A stretch of DNA of 62,534 nucleotides from Ktedonobacteria bacterium (lineage in GTDB: Bacteria; Chloroflexota; Ktedonobacteria; Ktedonobacterales; JACDGC01). Positions 50,306 to 59,267 of the stretch are shown here, in pieces (positions within the stretch are counted from its first letter, which is position 1; every line of letters begins with the position of its first letter). The stretch lies in NCBI GenBank assembly GCA_027459785.1, contig DAIDGU010000031.1, forward strand, positions 1 to 62,534, given 5' to 3'. Made by a program: the position numbers and the translations under genes. The notes under the pieces were generated by a model. The model saw nothing but the letters and a program-made list of their open reading frames with translations. It was not told the origin of the DNA and searched no databases.

Positions 50306-51235
50306 ATGTTGAATGATGCGGATGCCATTCACGTCACAGATGTGAAGAAATATTACGGCGCAACCAAGGCGGTCGATGGCATCTCGTTCGCCGTGCGCCA
50401 GGGCGAGATCTTCGGCATGCTCGGCCCCAACGGGGCGGGCAAATCGACCACTATCGAGATGATCGAAGGCTTGCGCGTGCCGGATGCCGGCGCGATCACC
50501 GTGCTGGGCCTTCAGCAGCCGCGCCAGGCCAACGCGATCAAAGAGCGCATCGGCATCCAATTGCAGACGACCGCGCTCTATCCCCTGCTGACGGTGACGG
50601 AGATCCTCGATCTTTTCCACACGTTCTTTCGTGGTCGGCAGACGATCCCGACTGAGGATCTGATCCACATGGTCAACCTGGAAGAGAAGCGCGCCACGCG
50701 CAGCAAAAATCTTTCCGGCGGCCAACAGCAGCGCCTGAGTGTCGCCCTGGCCCTGGTGAACGATCCCGATCTCATCTTTCTGGATGAGCCGACGACCGGC
50801 ATGGACCCCCAGGCGCGGCGGCAACTCTGGGATGTGGTGCGCGACCTGCGCGGGCGCGGCAAGACGATCCTCATGACCACGCATTACATGGAAGAGGCCC
50901 AAGAACTCTGCGACCGCATCGCCATCGTCGATCATGGCAAGATCCTGGAGTTGGATACGCCCGCCGCGCTGATCCACAAGTTTTTTCAGGATGTCGCCAT
51001 CGAATTCCAGGATGGCAGCACTGACGCGGCGACGTATCAGCGCCTGCCCGGCGTCACCAGCGCCACCAGCAGCGAAGGGCGTGTCACGCTGCATTCCACC
51101 GACGTGCCGCAGACGATGGGCGCGTTGCTCGCGCATGTAGGCACCAGCGGCGCGAATTTCCGCGACCTCAACGTCCGCACGGCAACCCTGGAAGACGTGT
51201 TTCTCAAGCTCACGGGCCGCGCCCTGCGCGATTGA
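50306..51235 (+). CDS. ABC transporter ATP-binding protein (ABC-2 exporter)
   Basis: 309 residues from ATG 50306, with AGGAGGG upstream. Walker A LGPNGAGKSTT, signature LSGGQQQRLSVAL, Walker B IFLDEPTTGMD and switch His in MTTHYMEEAQ. The C-terminal extension (EFQDGSTDAATYQRLPG) is CcmA/YadG-like. It energises the permease encoded 14 bases downstream. Independent of the exporter at 17-20 kb. Confidence 0.93.
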   Translation: MLNDADAIHVTDVKKYYGATKAVDGISFAVRQGEIFGMLGPNGAGKSTTIEMIEGLRVPDAGAITVLGLQQPRQANAIKERIGIQLQTTALYPLLTVTEILDLFHTFFRGRQTIPTEDLIHMVNLEEKRATRSKNLSGGQQQRLSVALALVNDPDLIFLDEPTTGMDPQARRQLWDVVRDLRGRGKTILMTTHYMEEAQELCDRIAIVDHGKILELDTPAALIHKFFQDVAIEFQDGSTDAATYQRLPGVTSATSSEGRVTLHSTDVPQTMGALLAHVGTSGANFRDLNVRTATLEDVFLKLTGRALRD

Positions 51236-51249
51236 AAGAGAGTAGCTCT

Positions 51250-52347
51250 ATGGTCATCAGTCTGTATATCGCCGCGCTGAAAGAGTATCTGCGTGACCGC
51301 ACGACGCTCTTCTGGACGCTGGCGTTCCCGATCCTGTTCATCGTCCTCTTCGGTTTGATCTTCTCGAAGGGCGGTGGCACCACGTATAACGTCGCCATCG
51401 TCAACCTGGATAGCGGCGCGACCGGCCAGCAGATCCTGGGGGCGTTCCAGAGCAAGGATCTGCAATCGGTCTTCAATGTCACGCCCAGCACCTCCGTCAG
51501 CGACGAGAACACGTATCAAGACCAGTTGAAAAACGGCAAGCTGGATATGGTCATCGTCATCCCGCCGAACCTGAGCAGCAATGCGCAGAGCGGGCAGACG
51601 ACAGGCGTGCAGTTGTACTACGACGCCTCGAAGCAGCCGGCGGGGCAGATCATGGTCGGCGTGGTGCAAACCGTGCTGACGAACATCAACCAGGGCATCA
51701 CGGGTAAACCGCCCCTGCTGCGGTTGGATGCCCAGAGCGTCAACACGACCACGCTCAATGGCATCGACTATCTGGTGCCGGGCATCCTGGCGATGTCGCT
51801 GATGCAACTGGGCCTCTTTGGCACGACGCTGCCCATCGTCTCGCTGCGCGAACGCAAGATCCTGCGCCGGCTGGGCGCGACGCCGCTACCGCGCGCGGCG
51901 CTGCTGGCGAGCCAGGTGCTGCTGCGCCTGACCATCACACTGTTCCAGACGGCGCTGATCCTGGGCATCGGCTACTTCGCTTTCAACGTGCAGATCGTTC
52001 ATCCGTTGCAAACCGCCGGTGTCATCGTGCTCGGTTCACTGATGTTCATCAGCCTGGGCTACTTCCTGGCGGCGATCTCGAAGACGCAAGAGAGCGCGAC
52101 GGGCATCACCCAGGCGGTGAACTTCCCGATGCTCTTCCTTTCCGGCATCTTCTTCCCGCTGGCGGCGCTGCCCGGCTTCCTGGGGACGATTGTCAAGATC
52201 ATCCCCCTGACGTACCTGGCCGACGCCATGCGCCAGGCGATGGTCAACAGCACACCGGACTTCCCCCTGACAACCGATCTTGCCGTGATTACGGCTTGGG
52301 CCGTTGTCTGCGGCCTACTCTCCGCGCGCCTCTTCCGCTGGGAATAA
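51250..52347 (+). CDS. ABC-2 family exporter permease with large extracytoplasmic loop
   Basis: 365 residues from ATG 51250. First membrane helix (FWTLAFPILFIVLFGLIF), then an extracytoplasmic domain of about 150 residues (NVAIVNLDSGATGQQI), then five more helices with SLRERKILRRLGATP in the second cytoplasmic loop and PLTYLADAMRQAMV near the end. This is the YhgE/ABC2_membrane_3 layout. Exported substrate unknown. Confidence 0.92.
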   Translation: MVISLYIAALKEYLRDRTTLFWTLAFPILFIVLFGLIFSKGGGTTYNVAIVNLDSGATGQQILGAFQSKDLQSVFNVTPSTSVSDENTYQDQLKNGKLDMVIVIPPNLSSNAQSGQTTGVQLYYDASKQPAGQIMVGVVQTVLTNINQGITGKPPLLRLDAQSVNTTTLNGIDYLVPGILAMSLMQLGLFGTTLPIVSLRERKILRRLGATPLPRAALLASQVLLRLTITLFQTALILGIGYFAFNVQIVHPLQTAGVIVLGSLMFISLGYFLAAISKTQESATGITQAVNFPMLFLSGIFFPLAALPGFLGTIVKIIPLTYLADAMRQAMVNSTPDFPLTTDLAVITAWAVVCGLLSARLFRWE

Positions 52348-52363
52348 GCCGCATATCCATCAC

Positions 52364-52387
52364 GCCGCCAGCCTGCGCGCTGGCGGC
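52364..52387 (+). terminator. GC-rich stem-loop after the exporter operon
   Basis: Perfect 9-base arms GCCGCCAGC and GCTGGCGGC around CTGCGC, 17 bases after the permease stop. No U-run, so a Rho-independent role is uncertain. Confidence 0.45.
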
Positions 52388-52461
52388 CAACGCACCCTCA
52401 CGCTTGGTATAATTTATCGCTGCTACACTGATTTTCACATATGGCGCGCTAATCGAACGCG

Positions 52462-53022
52462 CTAATCGAAGATGTACGCGATTGGGGTGGTGAAGCCGGG
52501 CAAGACCGCGCCGCCGGTCAAAACCGCTGTATCGTCCAACGTTTGCACCGGTGCGGGCGGTTCGTGGACCTGGATGACGCGCGTCTGCGGCCACACCACC
52601 CACACCAGCCGCACCCCCACGCCCAACCACATCTGCACCTTCTGCTCGATCTCGTTGGCCCGATCACTTGAGGAAACAACCTCCGCTACCAGATCTGGCA
52701 TCACCTGCCCCCAGGAGGATGTTACCGCCATCGGCGTCGCCCGGCTCGCCTGGATGAACGCGAAGTCTGGCGCGCGCACCGTATCAGGATTGCGCGCGAT
52801 CAGGAAACCTGTTTCCGCCGTGAACGTCTTGCCAAGCTTTTGCTGCTTGATGAAATGGCCGACGATTATGTGTAGCTGCGAAGCAGTATAACCATGATCG
52901 GTGAAAGCGGCGGGCATCGTGACGATTTCTCCCTTGATCAACTCCATCCGCAGGTCATCGCGGTGCAGTGCGGCAAACTCTTCTGCTGTGATAAGCCAAT
53001 TCGGTTGAGGTAAAGCGGCCAT
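52462..53022 (-). CDS. Uma2-family (DUF820) endonuclease-like protein
   Basis: 186 residues. Begins LITAEEFAALHRDDLRMELIKGEIVTM, the Uma2 opening with its E-L-I-x-G-E core. PD-(D/E)xK-like residues: Asp in VRAPDFAFIQ, Glu in LVAEVVSSSD, and the usual EIEQKVQMWLGVGV helix. Uma2 genes are numerous in Chloroflexota and Cyanobacteria; their function is not established. A double TATAAT (repeat ATTATAGCATGAG) stands upstream at 53063-53088 on the minus strand. Confidence 0.9.
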   Translation of the reverse strand: MAALPQPNWLITAEEFAALHRDDLRMELIKGEIVTMPAAFTDHGYTASQLHIIVGHFIKQQKLGKTFTAETGFLIARNPDTVRAPDFAFIQASRATPMAVTSSWGQVMPDLVAEVVSSSDRANEIEQKVQMWLGVGVRLVWVVWPQTRVIQVHEPPAPVQTLDDTAVLTGGAVLPGFTTPIAYIFD

Positions 53023-53062
53023 CTGCTATTCCTCCTCTGTCGCAGCCACATCTTTGCAGTAT

Positions 53063-53088
53063 TATAGCATGAGATTATAGCATGAGCC
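53063..53088 (-). promoter_or_regulatory. Doubled TATAAT upstream of the Uma2-like gene
   Basis: The 13-base unit CTCATGCTATAAT occurs twice in a row on the minus strand, giving two possible -10 elements, but no good -35 is in place for either. Confidence 0.3.
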
Positions 53089-53221
53089 ACGGCGAAGGCT
53101 TCTTCCTCACCCAGTGACCTTCACAAGCGCAGTTGAGTGAGGTGGTGATATGTTATGCTGCAAAGGCATTCCAGCGATGAAGTATTGATGCAGCGGGCAG
53201 TGATCGAGAAGGGAGCGCGCG

Positions 53222-54409
53222 ATGAGCAACGACGCACCGCGTCCGATGATGTATGGCCAGGAGCGGCAGAACCAGATCTATCTCGCGGGGTTGCAGGGGC
53301 AGCGCCCAGCGATCCCCGTCAGCTACGAGGCGTTGGAAGCGCAAGCGCGGGAACGGCTGACACCGGAAGCATACGGGTATGTGGCGGGCGGCGCGGGCGG
53401 CGAAGACACGATGCGCGCGAACCTTGCTGCCTTCCGGCGCTGGCGCATCGTGCCGCGCATGCTGCGCAATGTGGCGCAGCGCGATCTGCACGTGCGTGTG
53501 CTGGATCAGGCGTTGCCGGTGCCGGCGCTCTTCGCGCCCATCGGCGTGCAATCTATCGTGCATCCAGAAGCGGAAGTCGCGGTGGCGCGGGCGGCAGCCG
53601 GCTTGGGCATGCCGCTGATCCTGAGTACGGCGTCGTCGAAAACCCTGGAAGAGGTCGCCCAGGCGGCGGGCAGCGCCCCCAAGTGGTTCCAACTCTACTG
53701 GGGCCGCGACCCGGAACTGACGGCCAGCTTTCTTGCGCGGGCCGAACGCGCGGGCTATAGCGCGCTGGTGGTGACGCTGGATACCAACTTGCTGAGTTGG
53801 CGCGAACGTGACATCCAGGCGGCGTATCTGCCCTTTTTGCTGGGCCAGGGCATCGCCAATTATGTGAGCGATCCCGTCTTTCGCGCCTCCCTGCCGCAGC
53901 CGCCGGAGGAGAATCCCCAGGCGGCGGTCCTGCGCTTCATCAGCGTCTTCACCAATCCGGCGCTCACGTGGGACGACCTGGCCTTCCTCCGCGCCCACAC
54001 GCGCCTGCCAATCATCCTCAAGGGCATTCTGCATCCCGACGACGCACGCCAGGCGCTGGATCGCGGGGTGGCGGGCATCATCGTCTCGAACCACGGCGGG
54101 CGGCAGGTGGATGGCGCACAAGCCGCGCTGGACGCGCTGCCAGGGATCGTCGCCGCCGTCGGCGACCGCGCGCCGATCCTGTTCGACAGCGGCATCCGGC
54201 GCGGGGCGGACGTCTTCAAGGCGCTGGCGCTGGGGGCGCGGGCCGTGTTGCTGGGCCGCCCCTACATCTGGGGGCTGGCGCTGGGCGGCGAGGCCGGCGT
54301 GCGCGAGGTGGCGCTGAATCTGCTGGCAGACCTGGACCTGACATTGGCGCTCAGCGGCCACGCATCCATCGCCACGGTGGATGCCGCCAGCCTGGTGCGT
54401 GGGGAATGA
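53222..54409 (+). CDS. FMN-dependent alpha-hydroxy-acid oxidase, lactate 2-monooxygenase-like
   Basis: 395 residues, like lactate 2-monooxygenase. Signatures of the FMN family: YVAGGAGGEDTMRANLAAF at the start, PIGVQSIVHPEAEVAVARAA, LYWGRD, and the catalytic His/Arg region IIVSNHGGRQVDGA with ILFDSGIRRGADVFKALALG. It oxidises an L-2-hydroxy acid using oxygen. Its stop overlaps the start of a histidine phosphatase (ATGA). Exact substrate not determined. Confidence 0.92.
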   Translation: MSNDAPRPMMYGQERQNQIYLAGLQGQRPAIPVSYEALEAQARERLTPEAYGYVAGGAGGEDTMRANLAAFRRWRIVPRMLRNVAQRDLHVRVLDQALPVPALFAPIGVQSIVHPEAEVAVARAAAGLGMPLILSTASSKTLEEVAQAAGSAPKWFQLYWGRDPELTASFLARAERAGYSALVVTLDTNLLSWRERDIQAAYLPFLLGQGIANYVSDPVFRASLPQPPEENPQAAVLRFISVFTNPALTWDDLAFLRAHTRLPIILKGILHPDDARQALDRGVAGIIVSNHGGRQVDGAQAALDALPGIVAAVGDRAPILFDSGIRRGADVFKALALGARAVLLGRPYIWGLALGGEAGVREVALNLLADLDLTLALSGHASIATVDAASLVRGE

Positions 54410-55032
54410 CGGCAGTGTTGCCGATGACCACACGGCTGCTGCTGATCCGCCACGGCGAGGCGGCGGGCAACGCGGAACTGCGCTTCCTGGGGACGACCGA
54501 TGCGCCCCTGACGGCGCGGGGCCGCGCCCAGGCGCTCGCGCTGGCCGAGGCGTGCCGTGCGCTGCCGCTGGCGGCGATCTACACCAGCCCCTTGCAGCGT
54601 GCGCGGGCGGTCGCTGATCTGCTGGCCGCGCCGCCCGACCGGCTGGCAATCGTGGTCCCCGATCTGCGCGAGCAGGATTACGGCGCGTGGGAAAACCACA
54701 CGCGCGCGGAGGTGCAGACCGACGATCCGGCGGCGTTGGCGGCGTGGGAACGCGACGTGGGCAGCGCCCCGCCCGGTGGTGAGAGCCTGGTGGCTGTCGC
54801 GGCGCGCGTGGTGCCGGCGGTCGCTGCGCTCGCGGCGCGGCATGCCGGCCAAACGGTCGCGCTTGTCGCGCATGTTGGCCCGATCAAGGCGCTCATCTGC
54901 GCTGTGCTGGGGCTGCCGCCGGAGGGTGCGCGACGCATGTGGCTGGACCCCGCCGGCATCAGCCTCATCGAATGGGACAGCGCCAGCGGGCGGGGCGTGT
55001 TGCGCCTCTTCAACGCCACCACGCCCCGCTGA
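54406..55032 (+). CDS. Histidine phosphatase (phosphoglycerate mutase-like)
   Basis: 208 residues from ATG 54406, overlapping the previous stop; MTTRLLL at 54424 is an alternative. Active-site LLIRHGEAAGN with His; second Arg/Glu in SPLQRARAVADL and LREQDYGAWEN; last His in LVAHVGPIKAL. CobC/phosphoglycerate-mutase-type phosphatase; substrate unknown. Coupled with the oxidase, suggesting a shared pathway. Confidence 0.9.
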   Translation: MTAVLPMTTRLLLIRHGEAAGNAELRFLGTTDAPLTARGRAQALALAEACRALPLAAIYTSPLQRARAVADLLAAPPDRLAIVVPDLREQDYGAWENHTRAEVQTDDPAALAAWERDVGSAPPGGESLVAVAARVVPAVAALAARHAGQTVALVAHVGPIKALICAVLGLPPEGARRMWLDPAGISLIEWDSASGRGVLRLFNATTPR

Positions 55033-55310
55033 CAGCACAGCTATGCGGCTCCCCTGTCCCCAAATAATGCTGCTATACCCGTTACAGTCACCAACTACAA
55101 CTATCGTGGGGCGATCATGCTTGTCCGCTGCCTCGTACCCATAACCACCGTCAGCACCCGCAACAGGTGTATCTTCGCCCGGAAGCGGGGAGAAGAGCAT
55201 AATCCCCCATACGAAAGTACAAAAAATCATGTTCCTGTTCCCCAGCGTGTTCCCATCTCCCAATCCGCTCGTCTCGTATGATAATGATGTGCATAGGGGA
55301 GGGCGCGGCG
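55033..55310. other. Intergenic region, nothing recognised
   Basis: 278 bases. No repeat family member, no hairpin with U-run; ends with AGGGGAGGGCG, the ribosome-binding site of the next gene. Confidence 0.4.
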
Positions 55311-56507
55311 ATGGGACGCTGGCAGGAACGACTGGCGTGGTGGTTGGCGGCGCTGTTCGCGGCGGATCGCGCGGTGAAGCTGCTGGCGCTGGAACATCGT
55401 TTTCGGCGCACTGTGCCGCCGGAGCCGGCGCAGTGGCCGACGGTGAGCCTATTGCAGCCGATCACGCGCGGGGCGGGCGACCTGGCGCGCAACCTGCGGG
55501 CGCGGGCGCTTATGCGCTATCCGGGCGCGGTGCAGCATCTTTTCATCTGCGACGCAGCGGATGCGCAGGCGCAGGCGACATGCAACGCGATCTTGCTGGA
55601 CTTTCCGGCGCTGAATGGCGTCGTCATCCCCGTCCCCAGCGCGACAGGCGTGGCGGCGAAGATCACGAAACTGCGCATGGCGCTGCCCCAGGCGACCAGT
55701 GACGTGCTGTGCTGCATGGATGACGATGTCGCGCCCTACCCCGACACCTTGACGCGCCTGATCCCCTATCTGGCGCTGCCCCGCGCGGGCGCGGCCTTTG
55801 GGCTGCCGTGCTTCACGAACTGGGACACGCCATGGGCCAGCCTGCTGAGCGGCTTCGCCAATGCCAATATGCCGCTGAGCTTCGTCGCGCTGGCCTACCT
55901 GACTGATCCGTTCCGCATCACCGGGCAGGTCGCGGCGTTTCCACGCGCCACCTTCGCGGCGGTGGGTGGGATGGAAGGGCTGGACGCGCAGCTCGACGAC
56001 GATTTCGCGCTGGCACAGCGCCTGGCCGCGCATGGGTTGCGCGCCGTGCAAGCGCCGGTGGTATATGCCATCGACAATCCCCTGCCGACGGCGCGGGCGT
56101 TCCAGCGCCAGTTGCGGCGCTGGTTCGTGCTACCGCGCCAGGCCATGCTGCCGCACCTGAACCTCTGGCAGCAATGTGTGGCGGCGCTGACAGGCGGGCC
56201 GGTGCTGCTGGTGCCGGGCATCCTGGCGGCGCTGGCGCTGCCGCAGGGCGGGCGTGGGGCGCGGCGGGCGCTGGCCGCGTGCCTCGCCGTTTTCGGCGCG
56301 GCGTATGCCCTGACGGAACGGCGCTACCTGCGCGGGCGCATCCCCTGGCGGCGCTGGCCGCTGCTGGGCGTAGTGGCCGTGGTCACGCCCCTGCACGCCG
56401 CCCTCACCCTGCTGGGCCGCGACGAGATCGAATGGCGCGGCCAGCGGCTGCGCGTGCGGCGCGACGGCACCTTCACGGTGATCGATTCCTCCTCAACCCA
56501 GCCGTGA
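55311..56507 (+). CDS. Membrane glycosyltransferase, GT21/ceramide glucosyltransferase-like
   Basis: 398 residues from ATG 55311 (AGGGGAGGG upstream). Processive-type GT2 core: VSLLQPITRGAGDLARNL, CCMDDDVAPY with the first D-x-D, ITGQVAAFPRATFAAVGG, QLDDDFALAQRLAAHG, and RQLRRWFVLPRQ, the Q-x-x-R-W-like acceptor motif. Three C-terminal membrane helices anchor it. Ceramide glucosyltransferases and HpnI share this layout, so a lipid acceptor is likely. Confidence 0.88.
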   Translation: MGRWQERLAWWLAALFAADRAVKLLALEHRFRRTVPPEPAQWPTVSLLQPITRGAGDLARNLRARALMRYPGAVQHLFICDAADAQAQATCNAILLDFPALNGVVIPVPSATGVAAKITKLRMALPQATSDVLCCMDDDVAPYPDTLTRLIPYLALPRAGAAFGLPCFTNWDTPWASLLSGFANANMPLSFVALAYLTDPFRITGQVAAFPRATFAAVGGMEGLDAQLDDDFALAQRLAAHGLRAVQAPVVYAIDNPLPTARAFQRQLRRWFVLPRQAMLPHLNLWQQCVAALTGGPVLLVPGILAALALPQGGRGARRALAACLAVFGAAYALTERRYLRGRIPWRRWPLLGVVAVVTPLHAALTLLGRDEIEWRGQRLRVRRDGTFTVIDSSSTQP

Positions 56508-56856
56508 TGCTGGGAAACGGAGGACAGACATTCCTGTCGGTTACTACCCGCCCCCGAAGGACCACCATTATCCCTAACCACAGAGGACAGACATTCCTGT
56601 CTGTCATCACGGCGGACAGGAGTCCGCCCCACGAGTACCCGGAGAACAGACCTTCCCCATAACCACGGAGGACAGACATTCCTGTCTGTCCGGTCCCACT
56701 GACCACCGAAAGAGCAGCTTAGCCAGCGGATTCGCCACGTACAGATAATTTTTCTGTCAGCACCGGCTCGCCGCGTGCCGCTGGATTCTTGAGGGATTGC
56801 GCGTAGTTGCCACGCGCCATTTTTATTGTGGCACCAACCGACACGGCAACGCCATC
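56508..56856. repeat. Cluster of GGACAGACATTCC palindromes
   Basis: Copies of the GGACAGACA-TTCC-TGTCTGTC palindrome start near 56520, 56584 and 56672, one with a perfect right arm and one truncated (TGTCGGTT); a GGCGGACAGGAGTCCGCC variant lies near 56613 and a decayed one at 56642. The remaining 150 bases to the next gene show nothing recognisable. Confidence 0.75.
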
Positions 56857-57936
56857 CTATGGGGTAAGTTGCTGCCACTGCGCCCAGATGCGTCGCGCGT
56901 TGGCAGCGTAGGCCGGCTGGGCCAGCAGGTGACGCGGGATGCCCTGGCCGCTGCGATAGCCGTCGGTGACACGGCACAACCACTGTTCGATGGTTTCGTC
57001 CGCCGGCGGTGCGGCGTATTCGTGCAGGTTGTGGGCGACGATGGTGATGTCGCCGGGCGTGCGGTTCAGGGCATGGCACGCCTCACCCAGCCAGCGGAGA
57101 TCATGCATGAAATCCAGTTGCGCCCCGCCCACGAGATCCAGCGAGCGGTGTTCGTGGATAGTGCTGAGGGGGGCCGTCGCGTCGCCCGGTAAGAATTGGA
57201 AGAGCTGATAGGGCGGCTTGCCCATCTGCGGCTCAAGCTGGCGTTCCAGGTGCGGGTAATTCAGCGGCCCCACCACGGCGCGGCGGGAATGCGGGTTCGC
57301 GCCGATATCAGCCATAGCTTGCTCGAATTGGTCGGTGCGCCAGCTATTGGCATTGGCCAGGGCCAGCTTAGGATTTTTTCGGTAGGGTGCCAGGGCGGGC
57401 GGTGGATAAAGAGCCAACAAACTCAGCACCGTTTGTACATGCAAGCGTTCGCCCAGTTGCGCCACGGCGTCACGAAAATCGTCCCACGCCGTGTGCGCGC
57501 CCGCGAGCGCGCCGGGGATTTCGCGCAAAGCGCGCAGCAAAGTATATAAGTGGCCCCAACCGCCGTCCCAATAGCGCGTGCGGGCGGCATAGGTATACGG
57601 AAAGAGTAATTCGCCCGCTTGCGCCAAATACGCAGGATCATTCTCCGGGCGTTTATCAACGAACCGCGTGAGGTACCAGCCGGTATCTTCCGCCGTGTCG
57701 AGTTCCGTGAACGCGCTCAAATACCACGACGCCTCAGCGGCAGACCATGGTAATTGGCCCACACCCAGGGCATGCGGTGCCTGCCAGGTGAGGGCCACCT
57801 TATTGACCGCCTGGGTCGCGCCCCGCTGGGTGCTGTGACGTTGCGCCGCGTCGGCCAGGCGCGCGCGCGCCTCCGCCAACAGATCGGAAAGATTCGGCGC
57901 ACCGATGTCGAAGAGAAAACCACCGGCTGTCGTCAT
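56857..57936 (-). CDS. Thymidylate synthase-fold protein lacking the catalytic cysteine
   Basis: 359 residues from ATG 57936 (GAGGGGT upstream). The middle aligns with thymidylate synthase: DQFEQAMADIGANPHSRR (phosphate-binding Arg pair 218-219), then PPYQLFQF (241-248), where the family has PCH-x-FFQF with the nucleophilic Cys, HRSLDLVGG (R264-S265-D267, dNMP phosphate), D275 where TS has Asn177, and LHEY (H305-Y307) for the sugar. An Asp at position 177 occurs in dCMP hydroxymethylases. Nucleotide binding seems kept but no Cys is available near 243. N-terminal 190 residues are unlike TS. Role unknown. Confidence 0.7.
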   Translation of the reverse strand: MTTAGGFLFDIGAPNLSDLLAEARARLADAAQRHSTQRGATQAVNKVALTWQAPHALGVGQLPWSAAEASWYLSAFTELDTAEDTGWYLTRFVDKRPENDPAYLAQAGELLFPYTYAARTRYWDGGWGHLYTLLRALREIPGALAGAHTAWDDFRDAVAQLGERLHVQTVLSLLALYPPPALAPYRKNPKLALANANSWRTDQFEQAMADIGANPHSRRAVVGPLNYPHLERQLEPQMGKPPYQLFQFLPGDATAPLSTIHEHRSLDLVGGAQLDFMHDLRWLGEACHALNRTPGDITIVAHNLHEYAAPPADETIEQWLCRVTDGYRSGQGIPRHLLAQPAYAANARRIWAQWQQLTP

Positions 57937-58049
57937 GCCGCACCCCTCGCTACCACTATTTCTTCTACAATAATCAAACGCAAAAAGGGTAGGGTAGGGA
58001 ACAGTGGTACGCCAATCGTCAGCGAGCATTGCGCCCGGCACCCGCCGGG

Positions 58050-59108
58050 CTAGCGGTGTCGTTTGGGGCGCACCCGCCGAGTGGGCAGCTTCTTGGTGGA
58101 CGTAGTGCCGCTGGACGCCGCGTGGTGGCGCAGATCCTCCGTTGCCTTGCCTGCCGTCGGTCCCGCCGCGCCGCGCACCGTGCGGTTCACCTGCACCTCG
58201 TGGATGATGGTCGGCAGCGAGGCCGCAGTGGCACGCTGGCCCGCCAGCCAGGAATTGATCTCCATACCTAGCAAGATGATGAACGCCAGGACGTAGAAAA
58301 ACGCCAGCACGATCAGGATGAAGCCCGCCAGCGCGCCATAATTGTCCGGCTTCAGCCAGGTATGCACATAAAAGGGAAAGATTTGCTCATACGCGATGAG
58401 CAGCAGGCTCGCCAGCGCCGCGCCCACCCACACCTCGCGCCATGCGATAGCACCCCCCGGCGCGATTTTATAGAGCAGCCCAAAAAGCAGGGTCGCCAGC
58501 ACCCAACCGCCGATGAACCTGATCCCATGCGCCAGCAGCGGCTGCGTCACCACCCAGCCGGGCAGGTGCAGCCAGCGCAACGGGCCGGCGCAGAGCGCGA
58601 AAGCGAGGGGGATGCCGACGCAATAGAGCAGCATGGCTCCCACGGCGATAAGCTGCTTCAGGAAATAATTGCGGGAGCGCAGGCGGAAGATGATATTCGC
58701 GCAGTCTTGCAGCGTATAAAAGAGGTGCGCGCCGGAAAGCAGCGACAGGCCCAGGCCCAGCACCAGCAACAGATTGGAGGCGTGGTGTAGCCGCAGCAGC
58801 GCCGCCGCGAAGGCAGCCGGACCGATCCCCAGCGGCAAAACATTCATGATCCCTTGCTGCACATCTTGCGCATCGGCATGCGCAAGCAACGGTGTGATCT
58901 TGCTATAGAGCGCCAGCACGAGCAACAGCAACGGAAAGAGCGAGATAATGAACTGATAGGCCAGCATGCTCGCCAACTTAAGCACCCAATCGCGTTGCAG
59001 CTTCAGCCAGAAATTCCGCAGGTCCAGCCGCAGCATCGTCAGGCGCGCCTGCGCATATGCCCGCCACCAGCTTCCGTCTATATGGATCTGCTTGTCAAAT
59101 ACAGCCAT
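58050..59108 (-). CDS. YihY/BrkB-family membrane protein
   Basis: 352 residues from ATG 59108 (GGAGG upstream). Six membrane helices in the YihY pattern: LASMLAYQFIISLFPLLLLV, then YTLQDCANIIFRLRSRNYF, GIRFIGGWVLATLLFGLLYKI, AWREVWVGAALASLLLIAYE and GALAGFILIVLAFFYVLAFI with LGMEINSW. A basic Thr/Lys/Arg-rich C-terminal tail (about 305-352). Function of the family is not settled. Upstream of the gene the propeller-type Pro-rich protein gene follows on the same strand. Confidence 0.9.
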   Translation of the reverse strand: MAVFDKQIHIDGSWWRAYAQARLTMLRLDLRNFWLKLQRDWVLKLASMLAYQFIISLFPLLLLVLALYSKITPLLAHADAQDVQQGIMNVLPLGIGPAAFAAALLRLHHASNLLLVLGLGLSLLSGAHLFYTLQDCANIIFRLRSRNYFLKQLIAVGAMLLYCVGIPLAFALCAGPLRWLHLPGWVVTQPLLAHGIRFIGGWVLATLLFGLLYKIAPGGAIAWREVWVGAALASLLLIAYEQIFPFYVHTWLKPDNYGALAGFILIVLAFFYVLAFIILLGMEINSWLAGQRATAASLPTIIHEVQVNRTVRGAAGPTAGKATEDLRHHAASSGTTSTKKLPTRRVRPKRHR

Positions 59109-59267
59109 CGTCGTTGCCTCCACGTCTACATTCAGCCATCGAGGGAACGCATTTTTGGGGCCAATAGCAGAGCCTGGCAAACGGCATGTGATGAAGGACG
59201 GGGGCGCAGCCGGGTCGGGGGCGGACAAGCCTGCCCGCCTGGCCCACCCAGTTGAAACGGGTGCTTA

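Noticed and set aside
52408..52413. Perfect TATAAT on the + strand after the exporter
   Set aside because: No -35 and only antisense sequence of the Uma2-like gene downstream.
56490..56706. Small ORFs reading TDRNVCPP-type peptides
   Set aside because: They are translations of the GGACAGACA palindromes, present in many frames and both strands, with no ribosome-binding sites.
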